Shown here one piece after another: positions 54,120 through 63,164 of a stretch of DNA of 64,000 nucleotides. The stretch is from Herbiconiux solani NBRC 106740. Lineage in GTDB: Bacteria > Actinomycetota > Actinomycetes > Actinomycetales > Microbacteriaceae. The position numbers were made by a program, and so were the translations under genes. Under the pieces are notes generated by a model. The model was not told the origin of the DNA and did no database searches. It saw only the letters and a program-made list of their open reading frames with translations. The DNA is taken from NCBI RefSeq assembly GCF_001571005.1, contig NZ_BCST01000004.1, forward strand, positions 248,001-312,000, in the 5' to 3' direction. Position 1 is the first letter of the stretch. The number at the start of each line of letters is the position of its first letter.

Positions 54120-54907
54120 GCGGCCCCGCGAGCCGCAAGCTCGTCGAGCTCTCGGGCGACGGCCTCGCCCGCGCCCTGTCGGCCGACTCGGTCGTCGTGC
54201 TGCCGACCGGTGCGATCGAGTACCACGGGCCGCACCTCCCCCTCGTGACCGACTACCTGATCGCCGACAGCGTCGCCAACGCGTCGGTCGCCGCGGCCGC
54301 CGCGGCCGGGCAGGACGTCTGGATCCTCCCGACGCTCGCGTACACCAAGTCCGACGAGCACCACTGGGCCCCCGGCACGATGTGGATCAGCTGGGACACG
54401 CTCATGCAGACCGTGGTCGAGCTCGGCAACTCGATCGCGGCGACCCCGGCGAAGAAGCTCGTCTTCTTCAACGGCCACGGCGGAAACCTGGCGCTGCTGC
54501 AGGTGGCGAGCCGGGAGTTGCGACGCCGGTTCGGGCTGCAGACCTTCTTGATGGGCGCGACCGTGCCGCCCGGTGACCACGACGGCCCTGAGGAGCTGGG
54601 CCTCGGCATCCACGCCGGTCACTCCGAGACCTCGCTCGTGCTGCACCTGCGCCCCGACCTGGTCGACCTCTCGGTCGCCGAGCGGAGCGTGCCCGAGCAT
54701 CTCGCCGACTTCGAGCACATCGGTTTCCGCAAGCGCGTGAGCTTCGGCTGGCTCTCGAACGACTTCGGCACCAACGGCACCCTCGGCGACCCGACGGGTG
54801 CGACGGCGGCCTACGGCGCCCGGCTCTTCGACCGCTCGGTCGAGGATGCGGTGGCCGCGTTCGCCGAGATCGCCCGCTTCGACGCGGCGGGCGGGGCGTC
54901 GGCGTGA
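54116..54907 (+). CDS. Creatininase-family amidohydrolase
   Basis: 263 residues. Metal-binding and catalytic positions of the family are present: Glu35 and His37 in GAIEYHGPHLPL, Asp46 in VTDYL, FFNGHGGN and HAGHSETS. Members include creatinine amidohydrolase, the mycofactocin peptidase MftE and a flavin-pathway deformylase. They open cyclic or linear amides using two metals. Mycofactocin genes are absent, so hydrolysis of a cyclic amide intermediate fits the operon better. It is coupled on both sides by GTGA overlaps. Confidence 0.9.
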   Translation: MSGPASRKLVELSGDGLARALSADSVVVLPTGAIEYHGPHLPLVTDYLIADSVANASVAAAAAAGQDVWILPTLAYTKSDEHHWAPGTMWISWDTLMQTVVELGNSIAATPAKKLVFFNGHGGNLALLQVASRELRRRFGLQTFLMGATVPPGDHDGPEELGLGIHAGHSETSLVLHLRPDLVDLSVAERSVPEHLADFEHIGFRKRVSFGWLSNDFGTNGTLGDPTGATAAYGARLFDRSVEDAVAAFAEIARFDAAGGASA

Positions 54908-55518
54908 CGAGCGAGGTGCAGGCCGACGCCTCCCCCGAGCACTTCCCCGAGCACCTCCCCGAGGCGCCGGAGACCCTCCTCGCCGCCTGGCTCCCGGCCA
55001 ACGACGACCCCGTGCGCCCGCTGATGACCCTCAGCACCCTGACGGCGAGCGGGTATCCGGATGCGCGCACGGTCCTGCTCTCCGAGTACGACGACAGCGG
55101 CTTCTATTTCCACACCGACTCGCGGTCGCGCAAGGTGGCCGACGTCACGCGCGACCCCCGGGTGGCGCTCACGCTGGTCTGGCCGGGCCGGCAGCTGACG
55201 GTGCAGGGCGAGGCACACCGGTCGTCGATGGATGAACGGGGCTGGGCCTACGAGCACCGCAGCCGCTACCTGCAGCAGCTCGCCTGGCTCAACACCCCCG
55301 ACTTCGCCGAGCTCCCGCTCGCCGAGCGCCTGACGCGTTGGGCCGACTTCGACGCCGAGCATCCGGCCCTCACCCCGCCGGACACCTGGGACGGCTTCCT
55401 CGTCCGTCCCGTCCGCCTCACCTTCTGGCAGGGCCGCCCCGACACCGCCTCCCGCCGCACCGAGTACCGCCGCCCCACCCCCTCCACCCCCTGGACCCGC
55501 CACCACCTCCCCGGCTGA
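54904..55518 (+). CDS. Pyridoxamine 5'-phosphate oxidase-like flavoprotein
   Basis: 204 residues. The FMN-binding split-barrel is complete, with MTLSTLTASGYPDARTVLLS, FYFHTDSRSRKVADV and RLTFWQGRPDTASRRTEYR at the C-terminus. This resembles PdxH, which makes pyridoxal phosphate. Its position as the last gene of the catabolic operon suggests a flavin-dependent step on a pathway intermediate, but true PdxH activity is possible. It starts at GTG overlapping the creatininase stop. Confidence 0.85.
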   Translation: MTSEVQADASPEHFPEHLPEAPETLLAAWLPANDDPVRPLMTLSTLTASGYPDARTVLLSEYDDSGFYFHTDSRSRKVADVTRDPRVALTLVWPGRQLTVQGEAHRSSMDERGWAYEHRSRYLQQLAWLNTPDFAELPLAERLTRWADFDAEHPALTPPDTWDGFLVRPVRLTFWQGRPDTASRRTEYRRPTPSTPWTRHHLPG

Positions 55519-55556
55519 TCGCGGGCAGGTTGAGGCGGACGGGCCCGGGCAGGAGG

Positions 55557-57290
55557 CTAGTGCTTGGCGGCCGCCGCCGCGATCGCCTCCGTCAGCACGG
55601 TCAACAGCCGCGGCGAATCCAGCGCCGGCAGCACGACCTCGATCAGCACCGCCTTCTCCGTCGTCGCCCGCGCCAGCTCGAGCGCTGCCGCAAGTTCATC
55701 CTCGGTCCGTGCCGTCGCCGTCACGACCTTGTCCGCCGCCCCGAACGCCGCCGGGATGAGCGTCCAGTCCCAGGGCGTGATGTCCTGGTACACCGCGGCC
55801 GGGCTCTGGATCTTGCGCTCGACCGTGTACCCGTCGTTGTTGAGCAGGAACACGACCGGCGTGTACCCCCGATGCAGGATGGTGGCGAGCTCCTGCACCG
55901 TCAGCTGAGCGGCCCCGTCGCCCACGAAGAGCACCGACCGGCGCCCCGGGGCAGCGACGCAGGCGCCGAGCGTGGCGGGGATCGTGTACCCGATGGCCGA
56001 CCAGACCGGCTGGCCGAGGAGGTCGGACTCGTCGGGGAGCACGAGGTCGAGGGCGCCGTAGAAGCTGGTGCCCGCATCCGCGATCACGGTCGTGCCGGGC
56101 TGCAGCCAGTTCTGCACCGAGCCCCAGAAGTGCTCCTGGCTGAGCGGCCGGCCCGCGGCGGGAGCCGCGGCATCCGGAACCGCGGGGTGACCCACGGGCT
56201 GCACGGGCTCGCGCGCCGACTCGCCGAGCACGGAATGCAGCGCCCGCAGCGAATCCTCCAGGCGCACCCCGTAGAACGTGGTGTCGGCGATGCGGGCCGC
56301 CGTCAGCGCGAGCTCGACGGCCGCATCCTCGTCGAACTCCTGCGTGAAGAACCCGGTCAGGAAGTCGCTCATCACGGTGCCCGCCAGCACGAGCAGCGGC
56401 GACCGGTCGACCGCGGCGCGCGCCTCGGCCACGCGCGTGAAAGCGCCCATGTAGGTGCCGAGCGATGCGGGGTGCGACTCGTCGAGCACGGCCTTGGACA
56501 TGTTCTGCGAGGCGACGTAGACGCCGTCGTGGTCGGCGATCTGGCGCACGAGCGGCTCGAGGCTGCGGCGGTGCACCTGGGGCCCGACGAGCAGGGTGAC
56601 CTGCGGATGCGCCGACACCGCCTCGGCCAGCGCGGCCGTGAAGCGCGCGAGCTCGGAGGCGTCGCTCGAGGCGGCCAGCAGAGGGGTGCGGAGGTTCGCC
56701 GCGTGCACCGGAGCGATCGCCACGTCGGCGGGAATGCCGAGGTACACGGGCTTCGACTCCCGCAGCGCCGTCATGAGCGCGGCGTCGATGTCGCGGGTGG
56801 CGGTGGCGGTGCGCACGATGGTGGCCGAGGCGGTGACCTCGCGGTAGGCGCGGTAGAAGTGCTCGTAATCGCCGTCGATCAGGGTGTGGTGGAGGTGGAG
56901 GCCGGCCGCACGGGCGGAGGTCGAGGGCATGCCGGTGATCTGCACCACGGGCACGTCCTCGGAGAAGCTGCCGGCGACGCCGTTGATGGCCGAGAGCTCC
57001 CCGACTCCGAAGGTGGTGACGAGGGCGCCGATGCCGCGGCGGATGCGGGCGTAGCCGTCGGCCGCATAGGCGGCGTTCAGCTCGTTGGTCGAGCCCACCC
57101 AGTGGAAACCGGGAACGGTCACCATCTGGTCGAGCAGGCTGAGGTTGAAGTCTCCGGGGAGCCCGAAGACGTGGTCGGCGCCGAGCTGCACGAGGCGGGT
57201 GGCGAGGTACTGGCCGACGGTGACGGTGGTCACGCGGGGGGCCGGCGGGGCGGATGCGGAGGTTGTTCCGGATTGTGTCTGGTCACTCAT
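55557..57290 (-). CDS. Thiamine-diphosphate-dependent 2-keto acid decarboxylase
   Basis: 577 residues, standard for pyruvate/indolepyruvate/branched-chain keto acid decarboxylases. The catalytic Glu is in STNELNAAYAADGYAR, the paired active-site His in GLHLHHTLIDGDYEHF, and ThDP-Mg binding in FVGDGAAQLTVQEL...LLNNDGYTVE. It converts a 2-keto acid to the aldehyde. Its location beside kynureninase makes indolepyruvate a reasonable but unproven substrate. It is downstream of kynU on the same strand (43-nt gap). Confidence 0.9.
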   Translation of the reverse strand: MSDQTQSGTTSASAPPAPRVTTVTVGQYLATRLVQLGADHVFGLPGDFNLSLLDQMVTVPGFHWVGSTNELNAAYAADGYARIRRGIGALVTTFGVGELSAINGVAGSFSEDVPVVQITGMPSTSARAAGLHLHHTLIDGDYEHFYRAYREVTASATIVRTATATRDIDAALMTALRESKPVYLGIPADVAIAPVHAANLRTPLLAASSDASELARFTAALAEAVSAHPQVTLLVGPQVHRRSLEPLVRQIADHDGVYVASQNMSKAVLDESHPASLGTYMGAFTRVAEARAAVDRSPLLVLAGTVMSDFLTGFFTQEFDEDAAVELALTAARIADTTFYGVRLEDSLRALHSVLGESAREPVQPVGHPAVPDAAAPAAGRPLSQEHFWGSVQNWLQPGTTVIADAGTSFYGALDLVLPDESDLLGQPVWSAIGYTIPATLGACVAAPGRRSVLFVGDGAAQLTVQELATILHRGYTPVVFLLNNDGYTVERKIQSPAAVYQDITPWDWTLIPAAFGAADKVVTATARTEDELAAALELARATTEKAVLIEVVLPALDSPRLLTVLTEAIAAAAAKH

Positions 57291-57333
57291 GCAGACAGCT
57301 TCTCATCCGGTCGTGTCCGGCGGGTTTCCCGGG

Positions 57334-58611
57334 TCAGCTGTGTTGCAGCCGCTCCTCGATCGCGCCGATCCCCAGCGCCACCTCGGCGAACGAGGTCGAC
57401 AGAGGCGAGAAGCCGAGGCGGATGCCGGTGGGCCGCCGGAAGTCGGGGATCACCCCCTGCTCCCACAGCTCGGGCACCATCGCAGGGAAGGCCGGATGGT
57501 CGATCGTCACGTGGCTGCCGCGGGCCGCGGGGTTGCGCGGAGAGGTCAGTTCGACGCCGAGCGGCACGAGCTGCTCGTCGATCCGCCGCACGGCGAAGGC
57601 AGTGAGCGCCTCCGACTTCGCGCGGATCGCCGGCATGCCCGCCTCCTCGATCAGCTCGAGCATCGCCTCGATCGCAATCATCCCGGTGATCGGCGGGGTG
57701 CCGCTGAGGAAGCGGCGGATGCCGTCGGCGGGCCGGTAGTCCTGGCCCATCTCGAACGGCGTGCGCTCCCCCATCCAGCCCTGGATGGGCTGCCGCAGCC
57801 CATCGAGGAGAGCCCGGTTCACGTAGACGAAGGCCGGGGAGCCGGGGCCGCCGTTGAGGTACTTGTAGGTGCAGCCCGTGGCGAGGTCGACCTCCCAGGC
57901 ATCGAGCTCGATCGGCACGGCGCCGGCGGAGTGGCAGAGGTCCCAGAGCACGAGGGCGCCGTGCTCGTGCGCGAGCCGGGTGATGCCCGGCACATCGGCG
58001 AGGTGCCCGGACCGGTAGGCGACCTGGCTGAGCACCAGCACCGCGGTCTCGGGGCCGAGCACCGCGCGCACGTCGTCGGCGGTCACCCCGCCCGCAGCAT
58101 CCGGTTCGAGCCAGCGCACGGTGGATCCGGTCTCGGCGGCCACACCCTCGACGACGTAGCGGTCGGTCGGGAAGTTGCTGCGGTCGATGACGATCTCGTG
58201 GCGACCGGGCCGGGCGTCCAACGCAGCCCGGAGGAGCTTGTAGAGCGAGACCGTCGTCGAGTCGGCGACGACGGTCTGGCCCGGCGCGGCACCGAGCGTG
58301 GCCGCGCCGATGCGGTCGCCGAGCGCGAAGGGCTTCCGGAGCCAGGTCTCGTCCCAGCCGCGGATGAGCCGGCCGCCCCACTCGTCGTCGACGAAGCGGC
58401 GGTAGCGTTCGGCGAGCGCCTTCACCGGACGGCCGAGGGAGTTGCCGTCGAGGTAGGCGGGGAGGGCGGGGTCGTCGGCGCCGACGAAGAGGTCGCGGTA
58501 CCGGCGGAGCGGGTCGCGAGCGTCGAGGTCGGCGGCGGAGGGCTGCGCCTCCGGCCCGGGCGCGGGCTGCGTCTCGAGGTCTGTGGCGGTCGTCATCGCT
58601 TCGTCGGGCAT
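57334..58611 (-). CDS. kynU: Kynureninase
   Basis: 425 residues. PLP enzyme that cleaves kynurenine to anthranilate and alanine. The PLP lysine is in GCTYKYLNGGPGSPAF; LDGNSLGR and LCHSAGAVPIELDAW are also typical. The start ATG at 58611 is supported by TAGGGT exactly 6 nt upstream (58618-58623), a leaderless layout. No tryptophan dioxygenase or kynurenine formamidase gene is in this window. Confidence 0.95.
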   Translation of the reverse strand: MPDEAMTTATDLETQPAPGPEAQPSAADLDARDPLRRYRDLFVGADDPALPAYLDGNSLGRPVKALAERYRRFVDDEWGGRLIRGWDETWLRKPFALGDRIGAATLGAAPGQTVVADSTTVSLYKLLRAALDARPGRHEIVIDRSNFPTDRYVVEGVAAETGSTVRWLEPDAAGGVTADDVRAVLGPETAVLVLSQVAYRSGHLADVPGITRLAHEHGALVLWDLCHSAGAVPIELDAWEVDLATGCTYKYLNGGPGSPAFVYVNRALLDGLRQPIQGWMGERTPFEMGQDYRPADGIRRFLSGTPPITGMIAIEAMLELIEEAGMPAIRAKSEALTAFAVRRIDEQLVPLGVELTSPRNPAARGSHVTIDHPAFPAMVPELWEQGVIPDFRRPTGIRLGFSPLSTSFAEVALGIGAIEERLQHS

Positions 58612-58617
58612 GGGGTC

Positions 58618-58623
58618 ACCCTA
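58618..58623 (-). promoter_or_regulatory. Candidate -10 element for leaderless kynU mRNA
   Basis: TAGGGT on the minus strand ends 6 nt before the kynU ATG. It gives kynU its own promoter, independent of the upstream gene. Confidence 0.5.
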
Positions 58624-58663
58624 ACCCGAGCGGGGCGGGTGGCGGCGGGGTCAGGGGCCTCCG

Positions 58664-59857
58664 CTACCCGGCTAGGCCGAGCCGATCCGCGACCAGCCCC
58701 ATGGCTTCCGCGAAAGCGACCTCGGTGCCGGCCGATGCCCCGCCCGAGAGGTTGACGCCGACGACCCCGTCGAGGGCGAGCATCTCCTCGGCGAGCCGGG
58801 TCACCTCATCCAGCCCGGCCTGCCGTGGATCGGCCGCGTCGAGGATGCCGTCGAGAAAGCCCTCGGGCAGCACGAGCGTCGTGAACGACTTGAGCAGGGT
58901 CGCGCTGCCGCGGTCGATCACCATCGGCACGCACGGGATGAACCCGGGCGCCACCCCGGTCGCGTGCACCTCGGCGATGAACCGGCGCACGGGTCCGGCC
59001 CCGCCCGCGTGGTTGACGAAGCAGAGGTCGGCCCCCGCGAGCACCTTCTCGCGCAGGCGGCTCGCCCGCCGGGCGACGGGAGGGGTCGCGGGCGACTCCC
59101 CCACCGAGACCAGGTGCCCGGCCGCGCGGGCGAGGGCGGCCACGCGGGTGGAGTCGAGGTCGAAGACGGGCTGCGCATCCGGCCGGTCGCCGGTCAGCGT
59201 GTGGTCGCCGGTGACGCAGTGCACGCCGGCGACCCCCACCTCGGCGAGCGCCGCGATCTCGCCCTCGAGGGCCACGCGGTTGCGGTCACGGCAGTTGAGG
59301 CCCGTCCAGACCGGCAGGCCGGCCTCCTGGATGAGGTGGGCCCGGTAGGCGGGCGGGAACTGCACCCGGCTGGGTCCGGAATCGCCGGCCAGCGCGGCAT
59401 CCACCCGCCCGGCGAGCGCCTCGGCGCAGTCGGCGAGGGAGCGGCGGTCGAGCGCGCGGGCGGGGAAGTCGGCGACGACGATCTGGCGGGTCAGGAGCTT
59501 CTGGCGCGCTGTGTGGCCGGGGGACCTGTCACGCTGTCGTCGCTCTCGCGGCGACGGCGCGACGCTGGGTGCTGTCGCGCCGTCCACCTCCTGATCGAGT
59601 CGGCCGGGTTCTTCTGCTGAAGACGCGGCTGGCGCCGCGTTGGGGTCCGCCCCCACCCGGTCGCGGTCGAAGGCCTCGAGGGGCTGGTCGCGGGGGGCGC
59701 CGTGCCAGCGGATGGTGGGGGTGTCGAGGAAGACGCAGCGGAAGTCCCCCACCTCGCACGAGCCGTCGAACTCGACCCCACCGCACGGCCCGTACTCCAT
59801 GTGCTTCGGGCAGCCGGCGCGCTGTTCGGCGGTGGCGGTGGGCGTCGGGCCGGTCAT
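58664..59857 (-). CDS. MTHFR-like protein with N-terminal cysteine-rich domain
   Basis: 397 residues. The N-terminal ~45 residues hold CPKHMEYGPCGGVEFDGSCE and C41 (Cys16, 25, 34, 41), the cysteine motif of the methylenetetrahydrofolate reductase C-terminal (MetV-like) domain. A low-complexity linker (about 70-120) leads to a TIM barrel resembling MetF-type methylenetetrahydrofolate reductase (GVAGVHCVTGDHTLTGDRPD, FVNHAGGAGPVRRF). Both modules are in one chain, in reversed order from what I would expect. A C1-transfer role is likely; the redox partner is unknown. TAGCAT 6 nt upstream (59864-59869) suggests leaderless expression. Confidence 0.8.
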   Translation of the reverse strand: MTGPTPTATAEQRAGCPKHMEYGPCGGVEFDGSCEVGDFRCVFLDTPTIRWHGAPRDQPLEAFDRDRVGADPNAAPAASSAEEPGRLDQEVDGATAPSVAPSPRERRQRDRSPGHTARQKLLTRQIVVADFPARALDRRSLADCAEALAGRVDAALAGDSGPSRVQFPPAYRAHLIQEAGLPVWTGLNCRDRNRVALEGEIAALAEVGVAGVHCVTGDHTLTGDRPDAQPVFDLDSTRVAALARAAGHLVSVGESPATPPVARRASRLREKVLAGADLCFVNHAGGAGPVRRFIAEVHATGVAPGFIPCVPMVIDRGSATLLKSFTTLVLPEGFLDGILDAADPRQAGLDEVTRLAEEMLALDGVVGVNLSGGASAGTEVAFAEAMGLVADRLGLAG

Positions 59858-59863
59858 CGGCTC

Positions 59864-59869
59864 ATGCTA
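59864..59869 (-). promoter_or_regulatory. Candidate -10 element for leaderless MTHFR-like mRNA
   Basis: TAGCAT on the minus strand lies 6 nt before the ATG at 59857. It is in the 91-nt divergent region shared with allantoinase. Confidence 0.5.
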
Positions 59870-59936
59870 GCCACGGCGTGTGACGGGGGCGTTTCAGAAC
59901 GACACCGCATCCGGTTCCAGTGTCGGGCGGTCCACC

Positions 59937-59942
59937 TAGGCT
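59937..59942 (+). promoter_or_regulatory. Candidate -10 element for leaderless allantoinase mRNA
   Basis: TAGGCT is followed by TGGCCC and the ATG at 59949. No ribosome-binding site is present. Confidence 0.5.
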
Positions 59943-59948
59943 TGGCCC

Positions 59949-61334
59949 ATGAGCAGCCCGTACGACCTCGTCATCCGCGCCGACTCCGTCTTCACCGGCG
60001 GAAAGTGGCGCCCCGCCGTCGTCGCCGTGCGCGACGGGGTCGTCGCCGCGATCGCCGAACTCGACGAAGAGGTGCCCGCGCACGAGGTCATCACGCTGCC
60101 GGAGGGGCAGGTGCTCGTTCCCGGCATCGTCGACACGCACGTGCACGTCAACGAACCGGGCCGCACCGAGTGGGAGGGCTTCACCACCGCCACGCTCGCG
60201 GCGGCGGCCGGGGGCGTGACGACGATCATCGACATGCCGCTCAACAGCATCCCGCCGACCACCACCGTCGAGGGCCTCGCGGTCAAGCGCGAGGCGGCCG
60301 CCCCCCAGGCGAGCGTCGACGTCGGCTTCTGGGGCGGGGCGATCCCCGCGAGCCTCGGCTCGCTGCGTTCGATGTGGAACGAGGGGGTCTTCGGCTTCAA
60401 GGCCTTCCTCTCCCCCTCGGGCGTCGACGAGTTCCCACACCTCTCCGGTGCCGAACTGCGGGCCGCGCTCGAAGAGGTCGCCGCCTTCGAGGGCCTGCTG
60501 ATCGTGCACGCCGAAGACCCCGAGGTGCTCGACCGGGCGGCACTCGATCCGGCTGCGGTCGACGGTGGCCCCGACTACCGCGCCTTCGTGGCCTCGCGGC
60601 CCGAGCTGGCCGAGGAGGATGCGATCGCGAGCGTGATCGCCGGCGTCCGCGCCACCGGGGCACGCGCCCACATCCTGCACCTCTCCAGCGGTCGCGCCCT
60701 GAGGCTCATCCGCGGGGCGAAGGCCGAGGGGCTCCCGATCACGGTCGAGACCTGCCCGCACTACCTGAGCTTTGCCGCCGAGCACATCCCGGATGGCGCG
60801 ACCCAGTTCAAGTGCTGCCCGCCGATCCGCGACGAGGCGAACCGCGACCTCCTGTGGGAGGCGCTGCTCGACGGCACGATCGACCTGATCGCCTCGGACC
60901 ACTCGCCCTCGACCGCCGAGCTGAAGTTCGCCGGAGACGGCGACTTCCAGGAGGCCTGGGGCGGCATCTCGGGGCTGCAACTGTCGTTCCCGGCGGTCTG
61001 GACGGCGGCACGCGAGCGCGGCATCCCGCTCGAGCGCGTTCTCGGCTGGATGGCCGTGAACACGGCGGCCCTGGTCGGCCTCGACGGCCGGAAGGGCGGC
61101 ATCGAGGTGGGTGCCGACGCCGACCTCGTCGCCTTCGCGCCCGAGGAGAGCTTCGCGGTGCAGGCCGCGGCTCTCGAGCACAAGAATCCCGTCTCGGCCT
61201 ACGACGAACGCACCCTCCACGGCGTCGTGCACACGACCTGGCTCGCCGGCCGCGTCGTGCACCAGGCGGGCGACGAGCGGGGTGCGCCGGGGCGGGTGCC
61301 GTCCGGGCGGCTGCTCACGCGTTCCACGGAGTGA
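59949..61334 (+). CDS. allB: Allantoinase
   Basis: 461 residues. Hydrolyses allantoin to allantoate. Dinuclear-zinc ligands are in DTHVHVNEPGRTEWEGF, the carboxylated Lys in GFKAFLSPSG, and further ligands in LIVHAEDPEV, VETCPHYLSF and IASDHSPS. This separates it from dihydropyrimidinases. It follows urate oxidase chemistry in the pathway, and the urate oxidase gene lies 151 nt downstream in the same direction. Confidence 0.95.
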   Translation: MSSPYDLVIRADSVFTGGKWRPAVVAVRDGVVAAIAELDEEVPAHEVITLPEGQVLVPGIVDTHVHVNEPGRTEWEGFTTATLAAAAGGVTTIIDMPLNSIPPTTTVEGLAVKREAAAPQASVDVGFWGGAIPASLGSLRSMWNEGVFGFKAFLSPSGVDEFPHLSGAELRAALEEVAAFEGLLIVHAEDPEVLDRAALDPAAVDGGPDYRAFVASRPELAEEDAIASVIAGVRATGARAHILHLSSGRALRLIRGAKAEGLPITVETCPHYLSFAAEHIPDGATQFKCCPPIRDEANRDLLWEALLDGTIDLIASDHSPSTAELKFAGDGDFQEAWGGISGLQLSFPAVWTAARERGIPLERVLGWMAVNTAALVGLDGRKGGIEVGADADLVAFAPEESFAVQAAALEHKNPVSAYDERTLHGVVHTTWLAGRVVHQAGDERGAPGRVPSGRLLTRSTE

Positions 61335-61485
61335 CCCGCCACGTAAATTGGGCGTAAATTCCGGAGCCGCGGGCGCGCATCCGTTCACCGGCGCCGACGT
61401 CACCCGACAGACTGGAGGCGCGCGGACACGCGATCGACCCCGGCACCTCGTCGACCGGCAGCCGCCGCGCAGGGAGTAGGGAAAC
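61335..61485 (+). promoter_or_regulatory. Urate oxidase upstream region with direct repeat
   Basis: A 151-nt gap. CGTAAATT occurs twice (CGTAAATTGGGCGTAAATT, about 61341-61359), an AT-rich patch in GC-rich DNA that may be a promoter or regulator site. The urate oxidase start has an AGGGAG site at 61470-61475. Confidence 0.4.
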
Positions 61486-62409
61486 ATGGCCATCGTCCTC
61501 GGCCCGCACCAGTACGGCAAGGCGGAGAACCGCATCGTCCGGGTGTATCGCGAGAGCCCGCGGCACGAGATCCACGACGTGAACGTCTCGACCGCCCTGC
61601 GCGGAGACTTCGACGCCGCCCACCTGGTCGGCGACCAGAGTGCGGTGCTCCCCACCGACACGCAGAAGCAGACCGCCTACTCCTACGCCAAGGAGAAGGG
61701 GCTGACCTCGATCGAGTCCTACGGCCTCACCCTCGGCACCCACTTCGTCGACGACGTCGAGCCGGTCTCGGGCGCCCGGATCGAGATCGAGGAGTACGCC
61801 TGGGAGCGCGCGGTCGTCGACGGCACCGAGCACGACTTCACCTTCGTGCGGAAGGGCCAGGAGGTGCGCACGGCCGCCATCACTGTCGAGGGCAAGGGCG
61901 CCTCGCAGTCGTTCTGGATCGTCGGCGGCTTGAAAGACCTGGTCCTGCTGAAGACGACCGGGTCGGAGTTCCACCACTTCCTCTCCGATTCGTACACCGT
62001 GCTCGAGCCGACCAGCGACCGCATCATGGCGACGTCGCTGGTGGCGAAGTGGCGCTTCATCAGCGAAGAGCTCGGCGACCCGCAGGCCTTCGACTGGGAG
62101 GGCGTCTACCTCGGCATCAAGCAGACCATGGTCGAGGTCTTCGCCACCCTGCACTCGCTCGCGCTGCAGCAGACGCTGTACGAGATGGGCAAGGCCGTGC
62201 TCGAACGCTACCCCTTCCTCGCCGAGATCAGGATGTCGGCACCCAACAAGCACCACTTCCTCTACGACCTCACGCCCTTCGGTGTCACGAACGACAACGA
62301 GGTCTTCAACGCCGCCGACCGCCCCTACGGCCTCATCCAGGCCTCGGTCCTCCGCGACGACGCTCCCGCCCCCGGCCCCGCCTGGACCCCCGCCGCCGGC
62401 TTCGCCTGA
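61486..62409 (+). CDS. pucL: Urate oxidase
   Basis: 307 residues. Cofactor-free enzyme oxidising urate to 5-hydroxyisourate. It has tandem T-fold modules with the family text LPTDTQKQTAYSYAKEKG, TTGSEFHHFLSDSYTVLEP and IRMSAPNKHHFLYDL. Unlike Bacillus PucL it is not fused to an OHCU decarboxylase; that activity is encoded separately at the right edge of the window. It ends just before inverted repeat copy 2. Confidence 0.97.
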   Translation: MAIVLGPHQYGKAENRIVRVYRESPRHEIHDVNVSTALRGDFDAAHLVGDQSAVLPTDTQKQTAYSYAKEKGLTSIESYGLTLGTHFVDDVEPVSGARIEIEEYAWERAVVDGTEHDFTFVRKGQEVRTAAITVEGKGASQSFWIVGGLKDLVLLKTTGSEFHHFLSDSYTVLEPTSDRIMATSLVAKWRFISEELGDPQAFDWEGVYLGIKQTMVEVFATLHSLALQQTLYEMGKAVLERYPFLAEIRMSAPNKHHFLYDLTPFGVTNDNEVFNAADRPYGLIQASVLRDDAPAPGPAWTPAAGFA

Positions 62410-62430
62410 TCCCCCGCCCCATCCCACCTC

Positions 62431-62489
62431 CGCCGAGAAGTCACTTTTACGTCCAAGACGCGAGGTTTTGACGTGAAAGTGACTTCTCG
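62431..62489. repeat. Inverted repeat, copy 2 of 2
   Basis: Arms 62431-62453 and 62470-62489, the left one identical to the left arm at 17708-17730. Spacer sequence differs from copy 1. It lies between the convergent urate oxidase and membrane-protein genes, a position suited to two-way termination. Confidence 0.85.
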
Positions 62490-62496
62490 ACGACGG

Positions 62497-63162
62497 TCAG
62501 CGGAGGATCGAAGGGAGAAGCAGCCCTGCCGAGGCGGCCGAGTACGCCACCCACATCAGCGGTGATGCGATCCACCCGACGACGATCCACCGCCAGGACC
62601 CCGTGCGCGTGGCCACCGCGTGCCGCTCGAGCGCCATGATCCGCCCGGAGTACAGCTGAGGCATGTTGACCGCGATCGTGACGATCGCGCCGGCGGTGAT
62701 CGAGCCGGCGAGCACCCACACCGGGAATGCCGGGCCGCTCGAGACGATCAAGCTGGTCCCGATCGATCCGAGACCGACGAGCACCAGCAGGCCGAGGAGC
62801 ACGACAGCCAGCACGAGCGATGCGCGTTGGGAGAAGAGCCCGAACGCCTGCACCTTCCGGTCGTACGCCGCTTGATCGGCGAGGGCGTCTCGGTCGGACT
62901 GCGCATCCGTAACGCCGTCAGCAGCGCCATCGGCAGCTTCATCCGCGGGCGCGAGCGGGGTGATGAGCGCACGTCGAAGCACCCAGAGCACCAAAGCGAC
63001 AGCCGTGTACGGGATGCCGATGCACGCGATCCCGACACCGATCGGCAGGACGACGACGCCGGCGAAGACACTGGCGACCGCGCCGAGCACCATCGTCCCG
63101 GCGACCAGGAGCGCCGGCACTCTCAGAGTGGGACTCTCGAGGCGGGCCGAGATCGCCGTCAC
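62497..63162 (-). CDS. Uncharacterised membrane protein beside uraH
   Basis: 221 residues with four to five hydrophobic helices (about 15-37, 40-62, 115-137, 145-165, 190-215) and a charged loop rich in Asp/Ala between helices 2 and 3. No recognised domain. It starts at GTG 2 nt after the stop of hydroxyisourate hydrolase, so it is probably expressed with the purine genes. A role in transport is possible but unsupported by any motif. Confidence 0.8.
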   Translation of the reverse strand: MTAISARLESPTLRVPALLVAGTMVLGAVASVFAGVVVLPIGVGIACIGIPYTAVALVLWVLRRALITPLAPADEAADGAADGVTDAQSDRDALADQAAYDRKVQAFGLFSQRASLVLAVVLLGLLVLVGLGSIGTSLIVSSGPAFPVWVLAGSITAGAIVTIAVNMPQLYSGRIMALERHAVATRTGSWRWIVVGWIASPLMWVAYSAASAGLLLPSILR

Positions 63163-63164
63163 GG

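Noticed and set aside
54116-54907. Mycofactocin MftE based on creatininase fold
   Set aside because: No mftA, mftB, mftC or mftD-like genes are adjacent. The family is broad.
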